From an uncultured Roseobacter sp. (GTDB lineage: Bacteria > Pseudomonadota > Alphaproteobacteria > Rhodobacterales > Rhodobacteraceae): a stretch of DNA of 37,051 nt. The position numbers and the translations under genes are program-made. The stretch is from the NCBI GenBank assembly GCA_913054455.1, contig CAJXIL010000021.1:1-37051 (forward strand), in the 5' to 3' direction. The notes beneath the pieces were generated by a model. That model saw only the letters and a program-made list of their open reading frames with translations, was not told the DNA's origin and made no database searches. Shown here in pieces: positions 7,562-15,616 of the stretch. Positions within the stretch are counted from its first letter, which is position 1; each line of letters starts with the position of its first letter.

Positions 7562-8659
7562 TTAGCTCGCCCGTAGCCAACGGTGCATCACATCCGCGCC
7601 CACCGGGCAGGTCTCAACGAGCTCAAACCTATTCGCCGCCTCAAGCCTTTGTAGCCCTAGCGCTCCGATAGAGGGTAATCCTTCGGCTCCGATGCCCAGA
7701 CCGGCGGTAAAGCCAATCAGCTCGTCCACCAAATCAAAAGCCAGAAGCGAGGCAGCAAGCGCAGAGCCACCTTCGCAGAACACCCGCGTCAGCCCGGCAT
7801 GTCCCAGCTGCTGCAGGATATCATGGGGATCCAGCTGCACGCCGCGACTGGCGCAGGGCAGCAGACGGGCGCCTAAGCCCTCCCAGGCCTGTTTGCGTTC
7901 AACATCCGCCCCTTGCCCATGGCACAGCCAAAGCGGCACCTTAGAGGCTGAGGTGGCCAGCTGGCTGATCAAGGGCAGATCCAGATGCCGTGAAATCACC
8001 ACCCGCACCGGCTGATGGGCCACACCGAGATCGCGCACCGTCAATGAAGGATCGTCCGCCCGCGCCGTGCCCGCCCCCACCATGACCGCATCATGGCGCG
8101 CCCGCATCGCGTGCACCGCGCGGCGCGCTTCAGGTCCGGTTATCCATTTGCTTTGGCCAGACCCGGTCGCAATACGGCCATCAAAACTGCTAGCCATTTT
8201 CAGCGTCACCAGTGGGCGACCCTGTTCTGTTTTATAGAAAAATCCGGCGTGATCGCGCGCGGCCTCTTCTGCCAGCACCCCAACCTGAACCTCGATACCT
8301 GCCTGACGCAGCATCTCGAACCCCTGCCCCGAGACCCGAGGGTCGCTATCTCCGACAGCTGCCACCATCCGGGCAATACCAGCGTCAATCAACGCCTGAG
8401 CACAAGGCGGGGTTTTGCCGTGATGCGAGCAAGGCTCCAAGGTGACATAGGCGGTGGCACCGCGCGCCTGATCGCCAGCCTGCGCCAGCGCCACGACTTC
8501 GGCATGAGGGCGGCCACCGGGTTGGGTCCAGCCCCGCCCGACAATGCGCCCGTCGCGCACCAGCACACAGCCCACAGCGGGGTTTGGCCAGCAATTGCCC
8601 TGCCCACGTCGCCCAAGAGACAGCGCCAGTGCCATGTATCGGTTATCGGTTTGGGTCAC
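7562..8659 (-). CDS. ribD: Bifunctional riboflavin deaminase/reductase RibD
   Basis: The N-terminal domain deaminates the pyrimidine intermediate and the C-terminal domain reduces its ribosyl side chain, the second and third steps to riboflavin in the cytoplasm. In 365 residues the zinc deaminase signature is complete: HAE at 52-54 and PCSHHGKTPPC with Cys77 and Cys86. The reductase half follows from about residue 150 (VTLKMASSFDGRIATGSGQSKWITG, then DAVMVGAGTARADDPSLTVR and FCEGGSALAASLL). The start is a GTG at 8659 with AGGTGG about 8 nt upstream; an ATG eight codons later is possible. It lies 124 bp downstream of nrdR with a strong hairpin between, and runs into kpsC tail to tail. Confidence 0.95.
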   Translation of the reverse strand: MTQTDNRYMALALSLGRRGQGNCWPNPAVGCVLVRDGRIVGRGWTQPGGRPHAEVVALAQAGDQARGATAYVTLEPCSHHGKTPPCAQALIDAGIARMVAAVGDSDPRVSGQGFEMLRQAGIEVQVGVLAEEAARDHAGFFYKTEQGRPLVTLKMASSFDGRIATGSGQSKWITGPEARRAVHAMRARHDAVMVGAGTARADDPSLTVRDLGVAHQPVRVVISRHLDLPLISQLATSASKVPLWLCHGQGADVERKQAWEGLGARLLPCASRGVQLDPHDILQQLGHAGLTRVFCEGGSALAASLLAFDLVDELIGFTAGLGIGAEGLPSIGALGLQRLEAANRFELVETCPVGADVMHRWLRAS

Positions 8660-8687
8660 GTCTTGCCCACCTATCTGTTGTCACACA

Positions 8688-8722
8688 CGCGCCCGGATCA
8701 GGCCTATGCCAATCCGGGCGCG
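8688..8722. other. Perfect 11-bp hairpin between nrdR and ribD
   Basis: CGCGCCCGGAT at 8688-8698 pairs perfectly with ATCCGGGCGCG at 8712-8722 around a 13-base loop. No T run follows on either strand, so it is not a classical intrinsic terminator. In the nrdR-ribD transcript it would lie in the 124-nt spacer, 28 nt before the ribD start. It could act as an RNA-stability element or limit ribD readthrough. Confidence 0.6.
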
Positions 8723-8783
8723 AGAAAGTCATATGTCCGACCTCATAATGACCGTGTGCGGGCCCGAGATCACGACACCAAAA

Positions 8784-9251
8784 TCATTCTTCTTTTGGCG
8801 CATCAGGGCGCAATTCGTGGACAAAGTCCTCAAAATCATCCGCGGCCTGAAAGTTCTTGTAAACGCTGGCAAAGCGCACATAGGCCACAGTGTCGATCCG
8901 GGCTAGCGCTTCCATGACGATCTCACCGATCTTGCTCGAGGATATATCCGTCTCGCCCATGCTTTCCAATCGGCGCACAATACCAGAGATCATTTGATCA
9001 ATGCGTTCAGGGTCGATGGGGCGTTTCTGCATGGAAATGCGGATGGAGCGTTCCAGCTTATCGCGATCAAAGTCCTCGCGTTTACCGTTGGTCTTGACCA
9101 CCACCAGATCGCGCAGCTGCACCCGCTCGTAGGTGGTAAAACGTCCCCCACATGCAGGACAGAAACGACGTCGACGGATGGATACGTGATCCTCGGCAGG
9201 GCGTGAATCCTTCACCTGAGTATCGATATTCCCGCAAAACGGACAGCGCAT
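8784..9251 (-). CDS. nrdR: Transcriptional repressor NrdR of ribonucleotide reductase genes
   Basis: NrdR represses ribonucleotide reductase operons and senses ATP/dATP. The 155-residue protein has the N-terminal zinc ribbon (Cys3, Cys6, Cys31, Cys34 in CPFC and CPAC) with [18 protein letters not shown]. An ATP-cone domain follows from about residue 49, starting [20 protein letters not shown] and ending with the [11 protein letters not shown] motif. The length is normal. It is the most upstream member of the nrdR-ribD pair, in the usual alphaproteobacterial order. Its upstream region has a perfect DnaA box. Confidence 0.97.
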   Translation of the reverse strand: MRCPFCGNIDTQVKDSRPAEDHVSIRRRRFCPACGGRFTTYERVQLRDLVVVKTNGKREDFDRDKLERSIRISMQKRPIDPERIDQMISGIVRRLESMGETDISSSKIGEIVMEALARIDTVAYVRFASVYKNFQAADDFEDFVHELRPDAPKEE

Positions 9252-9302
9252 CTACGGATCCCCTTTTCCTAATACCTGCCATTTGTGCTAAACCTTGCAC
9301 AG

Positions 9303-9311
9303 TTATCCACA
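9303..9311 (+). promoter_or_regulatory. DnaA-box consensus TTATCCACA upstream of nrdR
   Basis: A perfect TTATCCACA lies 52 bp upstream of the nrdR start, in the 120-bp gap before the next gene. DnaA is known to regulate ribonucleotide reductase genes in several bacteria. A single box may be chance, since a 9-mer is expected by chance roughly every 130 kb per strand. Confidence 0.45.
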
Positions 9312-9371
9312 ACTATAGGCCAGCCGCTAGGAATTGGGTAGAGGGGAAATTCAACCGCTAGATCAAGCCGT

Positions 9372-9791
9372 TTAACCGCTGATATGAGCAAGGATCTGAC
9401 GTCTGTGCGGCGCGTCGCGATGTTCAAACAGGTAGACTCCTTGCCATGTTCCCAACCCCAAGCCCCCCTCCGTTAGCGGGATCGAGAGGCTGACAGGTAA
9501 CATAGCCGCCTTGATATGGGCTGGCATATCATCCGGCCCCTCATAGGTATGGCGCAGATAGCTCATGGCGGGATGGCTTGAGGGCGGAACCAAGCGGGAA
9601 AAGAAGACCTGCAGATCCTCCTGCACCTCTGGGTCGGCATTTTCTTGTATCAACAGCGAGCAGGACGTGTGGCGCACGAACAGCGTGAGCAGCCCCTGCG
9701 CTACGCCGACCTCAGCCAGCCAGTGTCGCAGCTCTGGAGTGAATTCATATAGACCCGGGCCACGGGTTGCGATGTGAAACTGTTTCTGCAC
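9372..9791 (-). CDS. YjbQ / UPF0047 family protein
   Basis: The 139-residue protein matches the UPF0047/YjbQ family, a small cytoplasmic trimer with weak thiamine-phosphate synthase activity reported for E. coli YjbQ. The family core is visible as LTLFVRHTSCSLLIQENADPEVQEDL, with the conserved His of the HTS motif. Further along are HIKAAMLPVSLSIPLTEGGLGLGTWQGVYLFEHRD, holding GTWQ and the EHRD end. The start is a GTG preceded by AGG. It stands 120 bp upstream of nrdR, on the same strand, and 84 bp downstream of the first secreted paralog. The physiological role is not established; the family call is secure. Confidence 0.9.
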   Translation of the reverse strand: MQKQFHIATRGPGLYEFTPELRHWLAEVGVAQGLLTLFVRHTSCSLLIQENADPEVQEDLQVFFSRLVPPSSHPAMSYLRHTYEGPDDMPAHIKAAMLPVSLSIPLTEGGLGLGTWQGVYLFEHRDAPHRRQILAHISG

Positions 9792-9875
9792 GCCTCAGAC
9801 CTGCTACAGGCCAAGCCTTTGTGCAAGGGTTCGTTTCATCACCGCCAATCTGGCCGCAACACGCGCCCTGTTTGA

Positions 9876-10319
9876 TCAATTGAACGGAAAGAAAAGATCA
9901 TCACGCCGATCATAGCAATAGTTCCGCGCTGTCGCTGCGTTGATATTGTCGCCCCGCACTTTAACGCTCAGGGAGTAGCGCGTATTGGTATCGCTTCCCG
10001 GTCGTGGCGTCATTGAAAACTGCACAGATTTGCGCCCTGGACGGTTAACAGATGGGCCAATTTCCTGCCAGATGTAGATTCGCTGTGTCGCCTTTGTGCG
10101 CAGCGCGCGAATAGCAAAATCTCCGATGCCACACCAATAGTCCTGCGCCCCCGAACCAACCCGGTTAACAACCTCCCAAACACCTTCGGAGACTGGCAAA
10201 ACCTCGTGATTGTTCCAGGCCCTCCAGGCAGAGGCACTTGCGGGCAAGCACATCAGGCAGACGATTAGCGCGGCGGCCAGTCCGTACTTGGTTCCGCCAT
10301 TTTCCACGTCCCATCGCAT
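9876..10319 (-). CDS. Secreted protein of unknown function, paralog 1 of 3
   Basis: I do not recognise a described family. The product has 147 residues with a signal peptide (hydrophobic YGLAAALIVCLMCLPASASA, probable cut after ASA at 31) and a mature domain of about 115 residues. It shares with the two upstream genes the pattern GSG..YWC....(D/E)(F/Y)A.R, then a basic (R)(K/R)SVQFS or RRSAVQFT block and a C-terminal GD......A...YC. The paired Cys are Cys63 and Cys135, likely a disulfide in the periplasm. The frame is open 25 codons upstream, but the ATG at 10319 places the signal peptide correctly. It is the most divergent of the three and has an extended C-terminus ending DDLFFPFN. Confidence 0.75.
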   Translation of the reverse strand: MRWDVENGGTKYGLAAALIVCLMCLPASASAWRAWNNHEVLPVSEGVWEVVNRVGSGAQDYWCGIGDFAIRALRTKATQRIYIWQEIGPSVNRPGRKSVQFSMTPRPGSDTNTRYSLSVKVRGDNINAATARNYCYDRRDDLFFPFN

Positions 10320-10406
10320 CAACGAGACCGTCCTTTTTCTAAGATCAGTGCATTTGGCTCTCAATACCATACCAAACCTCGCCAAAATCGCCAAATCGCG
10401 GCAACA

Positions 10407-10817
10407 TCAGAAGCCGACAGGCAGTTGGTGGCACAGATTAAAGGCGTCGCGCACCCGCATTGTGTCGCCGCGCATCAAGTTGTTAACACCTGCAGTGCTG
10501 GCTTGTTCAGAGGAGCCCGTCAGGACAGGTTGCAAAGTAAACTGCACCGCAGAACGTCGGTTTGTTGTTTCACTCGCCCCGCGAGACCGGGCAATGTAGA
10601 GCCGTGCCTCCCAGGAGGTTTTTAACGCACGTTGGGCATAGTCGCCCGCCGCACACCAATAGTTGCGCCCTGAACCGCCAGTCTTGGGGATCACTTCAAA
10701 CACCGCATCGGAGACGGGGTTCACCCGACTTCCGTCGCGAGAGGTAAATGCACTGGCATCGGAGACAGTCAGCCCCAATAAACAAGCGGCAATTGTTGCG
10801 AGAGAGAGATTTTTCAT
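10407..10817 (-). CDS. Secreted protein of unknown function, paralog 2 of 3
   Basis: The 136-residue product starts MKNLSLATIAACLLGLTVSDASA with a signal-peptidase I site after residue 23. The mature part contains VNPVSDAVFEVIPK, GSGRNYWCAAGDYAQRAL, RRSAVQFTLQP and GDTMRVRDAFNLC. Cys55 and Cys129 are separated by 74 residues, as in paralog 3. The start at 10817 was chosen because the signal peptide begins there and GGTAGG lies about 8 nt upstream; an in-frame start 17 codons earlier adds no signal. Together with its neighbours it forms a tandem array on one strand with gaps of 87 and 176 bp. The function is unknown; the exported, Cys-paired fold is all that can be said. Confidence 0.78.
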   Translation of the reverse strand: MKNLSLATIAACLLGLTVSDASAFTSRDGSRVNPVSDAVFEVIPKTGGSGRNYWCAAGDYAQRALKTSWEARLYIARSRGASETTNRRSAVQFTLQPVLTGSSEQASTAGVNNLMRGDTMRVRDAFNLCHQLPVGF

Positions 10818-10993
10818 ATCGGACCTACCCATTTCATATCGGATATTCAGAGGCCCACAACAGAACACGCCGCATGTAGGCTTAACCGTAGGATAGGTGC
10901 ACGCGCAGCTCCAAGGCCAATCACGTCAATGTGCGACACGCAACTGTGTACTGGGAAGAAGCCAGCCGGATGGTTTTGCCCCAGCCAGACACA

Positions 10994-11404
10994 TCAATTA
11001 GAGCGAACAGGGGAACGATCACAGTATCGGCGTGCCTGTTGAACCGACATCCGATCACCAGGCTGGATGCCCAGTGCCAACCAGCCCTGTGGCGGAGGGG
11101 CCACCCCAACCTTTCCGGGCGATAGCGTGAACTGAACCGCCGAACGCCGTCCGGTTGTCACACTCGTCCCGCGTCCCTGCACCACATAGATTAGGTCCCG
11201 CCATCCGGCCCCCTTGACCCGGCGGGCATATTCCGAAGCGCCACACCAGAACTCGTCATATGACCCGGAGGATTTGGGGATGACCTCAAAAATCAACTCA
11301 TCAACCGAATTGACCCTGACGCCGTTTGGAGTGGAGAAAGCCTCAGCCGCCACAGGCGCCAAAAGCGTTGTAGTCATGCCAAAAGCAAGAAGAAGGTTTT
11401 TCAT
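10994..11404 (-). CDS. Secreted protein of unknown function, paralog 3 of 3
   Basis: The 136-residue product starts MKNLLLAFGMTTTLLAPVAAEA, with a likely cut after AEA at residue 22. It is the closest relative of paralog 2: the same MKNL start, VRVNSVDELIFEVIPKS, FWCGASEYARR, TTGRRSAVQFTLSP and GDRMSVQQARRYC. Cys54 and Cys128 are 74 residues apart. GGGGAG lies about 10 nt before the ATG. It is the most upstream gene of the array, so a promoter is expected in the 143 bp before it (11405-11547), where I see nothing else. Confidence 0.78.
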   Translation of the reverse strand: MKNLLLAFGMTTTLLAPVAAEAFSTPNGVRVNSVDELIFEVIPKSSGSYDEFWCGASEYARRVKGAGWRDLIYVVQGRGTSVTTGRRSAVQFTLSPGKVGVAPPPQGWLALGIQPGDRMSVQQARRYCDRSPVRSN

Positions 11405-11547
11405 CAGATACGCTCCCCGCGTTTTGTCCTAGATAAGGGACGCGTCGCGGGGTTCCAAGGGGAAGGCTCTGAAAACCATGGCAGGATTACAAGTAGGATT
11501 TGGCACAGGCCTAGGGTACTGGACATCCTGCTACCAATTACAACACT

Positions 11548-11856
11548 CTAGTCCGCCTTACCCACAGATGTACCCGGAAAGGGGATGATCTCTGCGCCCA
11601 GCCCTTTGCCGAGACTTTGCTCCAAGATATTCAACACAGCCGCATCGGGTGAGACCCCGTGATCAAGGCTGAACTGTGCACGGGCTTGTTGCCGCAGCAT
11701 CTCACGGGCCGGCTCCGCCTCCATAGCTCTTAAGACATCTCCCTGCTCTTTCAGGGCCGTCACCATGAATTCATTGGCATCTGATAGGGATTTCAGTGCT
11801 TCCAGTTGGTCTTGCAGCACGGCCAAGGCCGTGGTCAGGTTTTGATTTGCAGACAT
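11548..11856 (-). CDS. Small cytoplasmic helical protein of unknown function
   Basis: The 102-residue product begins MSANQNLTTALAVLQDQLEAL and is predicted by eye to be largely helical, with heptad-like leucines in the first 60 residues and a C-terminal tail containing AEIIPFPGTSVG. It has no signal peptide or known motif. GGGGGACC lies about 5 nt before the ATG at 11856, which fixes this start; the frame is open another 42 codons upstream but would overlap the DUF4166 gene. It follows that gene after 103 bp on the same strand and could be part of the same unit. Confidence 0.7.
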   Translation of the reverse strand: MSANQNLTTALAVLQDQLEALKSLSDANEFMVTALKEQGDVLRAMEAEPAREMLRQQARAQFSLDHGVSPDAAVLNILEQSLGKGLGAEIIPFPGTSVGKAD

Positions 11857-11959
11857 CGGTCCCCCAATTGGCGTTGTAGTCTTAGCTGGGCAGCGAGAGA
11901 GATAACTCCAGTCTACAGGGGGCCTGCATCGCGCTGCAAGCCATGGCGTTAAGCAATGG

Positions 11960-12496
11960 TTAACGCGTGACCGGCACCTCAAAAGCGCCTTGGTAGCGGA
12001 TCAGCAGGCCAATAACGGGCAGCTTGGCAGAGATATCAAAGCCAAAGGTGCCATCAGGGGTTTCAAATTCGCAAGACGCCGATTTCGGCGTTAACCACTT
12101 TGGTAAAGGCACGCCCAACAGGCTTACCCCCAAGACATCGACGGCCAAGGCCGCCCCCTGCATCCGCAGCCCCATTTGGATTTGAACGAGGCCAAAGCGC
12201 TCGACCGCGCAGCCTCGCACCCTGTCAAACCTGAGATGCGAGGTGGTCGAACTGCGCCCAAACTGACGAGACCAGAGCTGCCCGCTCCCCTGCGGTTGGG
12301 TTGTGATCTGAAACTCGACCTCCTCACCAGGGGCCGGAAACCCGGCCAACCGGGTCAGGAACCGGGCCGCAAAATTGCCGCCCTCAACCCTGGCCCGACC
12401 GTGGTATCGTCCGGATGAGGCAGAGTGAAACCGCGACACCACGGCGGGCACGTTAAGGCCCTTATCGGCAATTATCTGACCAAAGGCATCGCTCAT
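11960..12496 (-). CDS. DUF4166 domain protein
   Basis: The 178-residue protein resembles the DUF4166 family: FHSASSGRYHGRARVEGG near the N-terminus, ARFLTRLAGFPAPGEEVEFQI in the middle, then W.R.F and GLRMQGAALAVDVLGVSLLGVPLPKWLTPKS. The family is found alone or fused to saccharopine-dehydrogenase-like domains and has no established function. There is no signal peptide. The ATG overlaps the stop of the DCC-family gene by 4 bp (12493-12496, ATGA), so the two are translationally coupled and probably work together. Confidence 0.8.
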   Translation of the reverse strand: MSDAFGQIIADKGLNVPAVVSRFHSASSGRYHGRARVEGGNFAARFLTRLAGFPAPGEEVEFQITTQPQGSGQLWSRQFGRSSTTSHLRFDRVRGCAVERFGLVQIQMGLRMQGAALAVDVLGVSLLGVPLPKWLTPKSASCEFETPDGTFGFDISAKLPVIGLLIRYQGAFEVPVTR

Positions 12497-12921
12497 GGGG
12501 CAGTCTTATCCTGCATGGGTTCCCAATCCAAAAACCGTGCTCGGATGTCGGAACCTGGCACCAGACAGGTCTCTGTGCGGCCAAAGAGACGATACCGATT
12601 GCGCGCAACGAGATGATATAGCGGATCTTTGACAAAGCCCGGCAGAAACCGACAGAGACCAAGAAGCCACCAAGGCCCAGGAAGCGCCCGCATCGCAGCC
12701 GCAAAGGCATCCAAACGCTGATAGGTCTGGCCATCAAAAATCACCAAATTGGTTTCAAAGGCATCGGTGGGCAGACCAAGTTTACGGTACAGTTCCTGCC
12801 CCAAACCCGACTGCGCTGTGGCAAAAGAAAACCGTTGCAACGTGTCATGGCGCAGCATGAACTGGAAGAAATGTGAGCACAGCACACATTCGCCATCAAA
12901 GACGATGAGATCGCCAGTCAT
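12493..12921 (-). CDS. DCC-family (DUF393) thiol-disulfide oxidoreductase-like protein
   Basis: The family is named for the DxxCxxC motif near the N-terminus, seen here in LIVFDGECVLCSHFFQFML. Members are predicted thiol-disulfide oxidoreductases of unknown substrate. The rest fits: FSFATAQSGLG, a short VIFDGQTYQRLDAF strand, and PGPWWLLGLCRFLPGFVKDPLYHLVARNRYRLFGRTETC. I give the ATG at 12921 (142 residues), which puts the motif at the usual distance from the start. A GTG at 12957, directly after the upstream stop codon, would add 12 residues and cannot be excluded because neither has a strong ribosome site. It overlaps DUF4166 by 4 bp. Confidence 0.85.
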   Translation of the reverse strand: MTGDLIVFDGECVLCSHFFQFMLRHDTLQRFSFATAQSGLGQELYRKLGLPTDAFETNLVIFDGQTYQRLDAFAAAMRALPGPWWLLGLCRFLPGFVKDPLYHLVARNRYRLFGRTETCLVPGSDIRARFLDWEPMQDKTAP

Positions 12922-12957
12922 CTGGATTGATCGACCTTGGCTTGCACGGCTGGACAC

Positions 12958-13446
12958 CTATTGCCAGCTCCCGCTTTCAAGCGAATAGACCTGTCCGGCA
13001 CGCTCTTTTGCTTCAAACAGAGGTAGACCGTAGCCGGAACTCTTCACGCTCCCACCGTCGCAGCGAAGGTGCGCCAGCTCCTGACCGCCTTGTTCGACAA
13101 TGACACCACCTGACAGAGGCACGTCAGCGCTCGGGTCACGCTCTTGCGCGTAGTAGACTGTATAGTGGGTCCCTTTGTTTTCAAAGGTGAACTCTTCCCA
13201 GATCGAGCCACCGACCCCTGGCCATGGGACCATGTTCACCTCCCGCACATGGCGCTGCAGCGACAAATCCGGAGCTGCTTCAATGCGCCCAAAGGCATAG
13301 CTCACCTGATCACCTTGCAAACAGGTCCTGAGCACCCGGCTGCCCTCTTTGAGAGAGCAAGAAACCAGAGTTTCTGATCCCGCAGGGCAAGCTACCGCAG
13401 GCAAAGCAGAGACGACAAACCAAACAAAGGGAAGGCAAAGGCGCAA
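12958..13446 (-). CDS. Small secreted protein of unknown function
   Basis: The 162-residue product has a signal peptide (LCLPFVWFVVSALPAVA, probable cut before Cys20) and a mature domain with several cysteines (residues 20, 30 and 42, and one in AHLRCDGG). It also has aromatic strands such as WEEFTFENKGTHYTVYY. No family was recognised. The start is a TTG with GGAG about 8 nt upstream; no ATG in frame would keep the signal peptide. It lies between the rpoD terminator and the DCC gene, on the same strand, and its stop abuts the DCC gene's possible GTG start. Confidence 0.72.
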   Translation of the reverse strand: MRLCLPFVWFVVSALPAVACPAGSETLVSCSLKEGSRVLRTCLQGDQVSYAFGRIEAAPDLSLQRHVREVNMVPWPGVGGSIWEEFTFENKGTHYTVYYAQERDPSADVPLSGGVIVEQGGQELAHLRCDGGSVKSSGYGLPLFEAKERAGQVYSLESGSWQ

Positions 13447-13463
13447 GGCGTAACTCCAGTTAG

Positions 13464-13488
13464 AAAAAAGGCGCCCCGTAGGGCGCCT
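13464..13488 (-). terminator. Intrinsic terminator of rpoD
   Basis: On the minus strand, AGGCGCCC (13488 to 13481) pairs with GGGCGCCT (13476 to 13469) around a four-base loop and is followed by a run of six T. It lies 9 bp after the rpoD stop and is a textbook rho-independent terminator. Confidence 0.93.
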
Positions 13489-13496
13489 CTTAATTA

Positions 13497-15488
13497 CTAC
13501 TGATCCAGGAAGCTGCGCAACTTGCGGCTTCGGCTGGGGTGCTTCAGTTTCCTGAGCGCCTTGGCCTCGATCTGGCGGATCCGTTCCCGTGTAACCGAGA
13601 ACTGCTGGCCGACTTCTTCCAGCGTGTGGTCGGTGTTCATGCCGATACCAAAACGCATCCGCAAAACCCGTTCTTCGCGCGGGGTGAGCGAGGCGAGAAC
13701 CCGTGTGGTGGTTTCCTTGAGGTTTTCCTGAATGGCGCTGTCCAGCGGCAGCACGGCATTCTTGTCCTCAATGAAATCGCCCAGTTGGCTGTCTTCCTCG
13801 TCGCCAATTGGCGTCTCAAGGGAGATCGGCTCCTTGGCGATCTTCATCACCTTGCGGACCTTCTCCAGCGGCATCTGCAGCTTTTCGGCCAGTTCTTCCG
13901 GCGTGGGCTCGCGGCCAATCTCGTGCAGCATCTGGCGACCGGTCCGGACCAGTTTGTTGATGGTCTCGATCATATGCACCGGGATACGAATGGTGCGGGC
14001 CTGATCCGCGATCGAACGGGTGATCGCCTGACGGATCCACCAGGTCGCATAGGTCGAGAATTTATAGCCACGACGGTATTCGAACTTGTCCACCGCTTTC
14101 ATCAACCCGATATTGCCTTCCTGAATGAGATCCAGGAACTGCAGACCGCGATTGGTGTATTTCTTGGCAATCGAGATAACCAGACGCAGGTTGGCCTCGA
14201 CCATTTCCTTTTTCGCCTGACGGGCTTCTTTCTCGCCCTTCTGAACCTGCTGCACAATGCGGCGGAATTCAGAGATATCAAGACCAACATATTGACCCAC
14301 CTGGGCCATATCGGCGCGCAGCTCTTCTACTTTGTCGGTCGAGCGCTCAATGAACATCTGCCAGCCGCGACCGGGCTTTTCGCCCATATCGGACAGCCAG
14401 TTGGGGTCAAGCTCACGGCCCCGGTATGCCTCGACAAATTCACGACGGTTGATGCGAGCCTGGTCAGCCAGTTTCACCATTGAGCTGTCGATCTGCATCA
14501 CGCGGCGGTTGATGCCATAAAGCTGGTCAATCAGCGCGTCGATACGGTTGTTATGCAGGTGCAAACCATTCACCAGTTCAACAATTTCAGACCGCAGGGC
14601 CTGATAGGTGGCCTCATCCTTTTTGCTGAAAGAACCATCCTCGTTCAGCGTAGCGGAAATCCGGCTATCCTGCATCTCAGAGAGCTGGGAGAAGTCAGTC
14701 GAGATGCGCTCCAGCGTTGTCAGGACACGATCCTTCAGGGCCGCTTCCATCGCTGCAAGCGACATATTGGCCTGTTCGTCCTCGTCGTCATCGTCATCCG
14801 CCGCAATGGGGTTGCCGTCCGCGTCCAACTCTTGGGTCTGCTCCTTGGCAGCCGGAGCAGCCGGAGCGGCACCTGGAACCACCGGGACAACGGGATCTTC
14901 CGCTTCGCCGTCTTCGTCCAGCTGGTTGCCAAAGGTGGCTTCCAGGTCGATCACGTCGCGCAGCAAAATGTCCTCTGACAAAAGTTCGTCGTGCCAGATG
15001 GTGATCGCCTGAAAGGTCAGGGGGCTTTCGCAAAGCCCGGCAATCATGGTGTTGCGGCCAGCTTCGATCCGCTTGGCAATGGCGATCTCGCCCTCACGGC
15101 TCAGCAGCTCAACTGTGCCCATTTCGCGCAGATACATGCGCACCGGATCATCGGTACGGTCCAGCTTCTCAGAAGCCGCGCCTGCAACGGCGACCTCACG
15201 TGGGCTGTCGGCGGAAACCAGTTCGGTAGAGCCCTTTTGCTCTTCCTCTTCGACTTCCTCATCTTCGATAATATTGATGCCCATCTCGGACAGCATCGAC
15301 ATCACATCTTCGATCTGCTCCGAGCTCACCTGATCGGGCGGCAATACTTGGTTGAGCTGATCATAGGTGATGTAGCCCTTCTCACGGGCTTGGGCGATCA
15401 TCTTCTTGACCGCGGCCTGGCTCATGTCCAGCGAGATTTCAGCGTCCTGATCGTCAGGTTTACGGTCGTCGTTATCTTTGGCGGCCAT
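13497..15488 (-). CDS. rpoD: Primary sigma factor RpoD (sigma-70)
   Basis: This is the housekeeping sigma subunit of RNA polymerase. The 663-residue protein has region 1.1 ([23 protein letters not shown]), region 1.2 ([21 protein letters not shown]), an acidic non-conserved segment around residue 240 (DDDDDEDEQ) and region 2 ([48 protein letters not shown]). Region 3 carries [16 protein letters not shown], and region 4 with a helix-turn-helix carries [33 protein letters not shown] lies about 9 nt before the ATG. It is the last gene before a strong terminator and follows dnaG, the usual macromolecular-synthesis order. Its 126-bp leader holds a cluster of GANTC sites. Confidence 0.99.
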   Translation of the reverse strand: MAAKDNDDRKPDDQDAEISLDMSQAAVKKMIAQAREKGYITYDQLNQVLPPDQVSSEQIEDVMSMLSEMGINIIEDEEVEEEEQKGSTELVSADSPREVAVAGAASEKLDRTDDPVRMYLREMGTVELLSREGEIAIAKRIEAGRNTMIAGLCESPLTFQAITIWHDELLSEDILLRDVIDLEATFGNQLDEDGEAEDPVVPVVPGAAPAAPAAKEQTQELDADGNPIAADDDDDEDEQANMSLAAMEAALKDRVLTTLERISTDFSQLSEMQDSRISATLNEDGSFSKKDEATYQALRSEIVELVNGLHLHNNRIDALIDQLYGINRRVMQIDSSMVKLADQARINRREFVEAYRGRELDPNWLSDMGEKPGRGWQMFIERSTDKVEELRADMAQVGQYVGLDISEFRRIVQQVQKGEKEARQAKKEMVEANLRLVISIAKKYTNRGLQFLDLIQEGNIGLMKAVDKFEYRRGYKFSTYATWWIRQAITRSIADQARTIRIPVHMIETINKLVRTGRQMLHEIGREPTPEELAEKLQMPLEKVRKVMKIAKEPISLETPIGDEEDSQLGDFIEDKNAVLPLDSAIQENLKETTTRVLASLTPREERVLRMRFGIGMNTDHTLEEVGQQFSVTRERIRQIEAKALRKLKHPSRSRKLRSFLDQ

Positions 15489-15512
15489 TCAATGCTCCCT
15501 AAGAGGCTGGTC

Positions 15513-15616
15513 GATTCGGATGCCGAATCATTAGCGCGATCTTGTGATTCGTCACCCGGTTTAGCGAATTTTCTTTGGCTCTTCCTTAGCAAAACGACTC
15601 ATGTGACACACGAATC
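15513..15616. promoter_or_regulatory. Cluster of five GANTC sites in the rpoD leader
   Basis: GANTC, the target of the CcrM methyltransferase, occurs at 15513, 15525, 15546, 15596 and 15612. The first two form a hairpin-like palindrome, GATTCGG-ATG-CCGAATC (15513-15529). GTGATTCGT at 15544 and ACGAATCAC at 15610 are inverted copies. About 0.4 sites would be expected in this length by chance. The last site overlaps the end of dnaG. Confidence 0.6.

Noticed and set aside
13539-14483. Plus-strand frame of 314 codons inside rpoD
   Set aside because: It lies fully antisense to conserved regions of rpoD and shows no motif.
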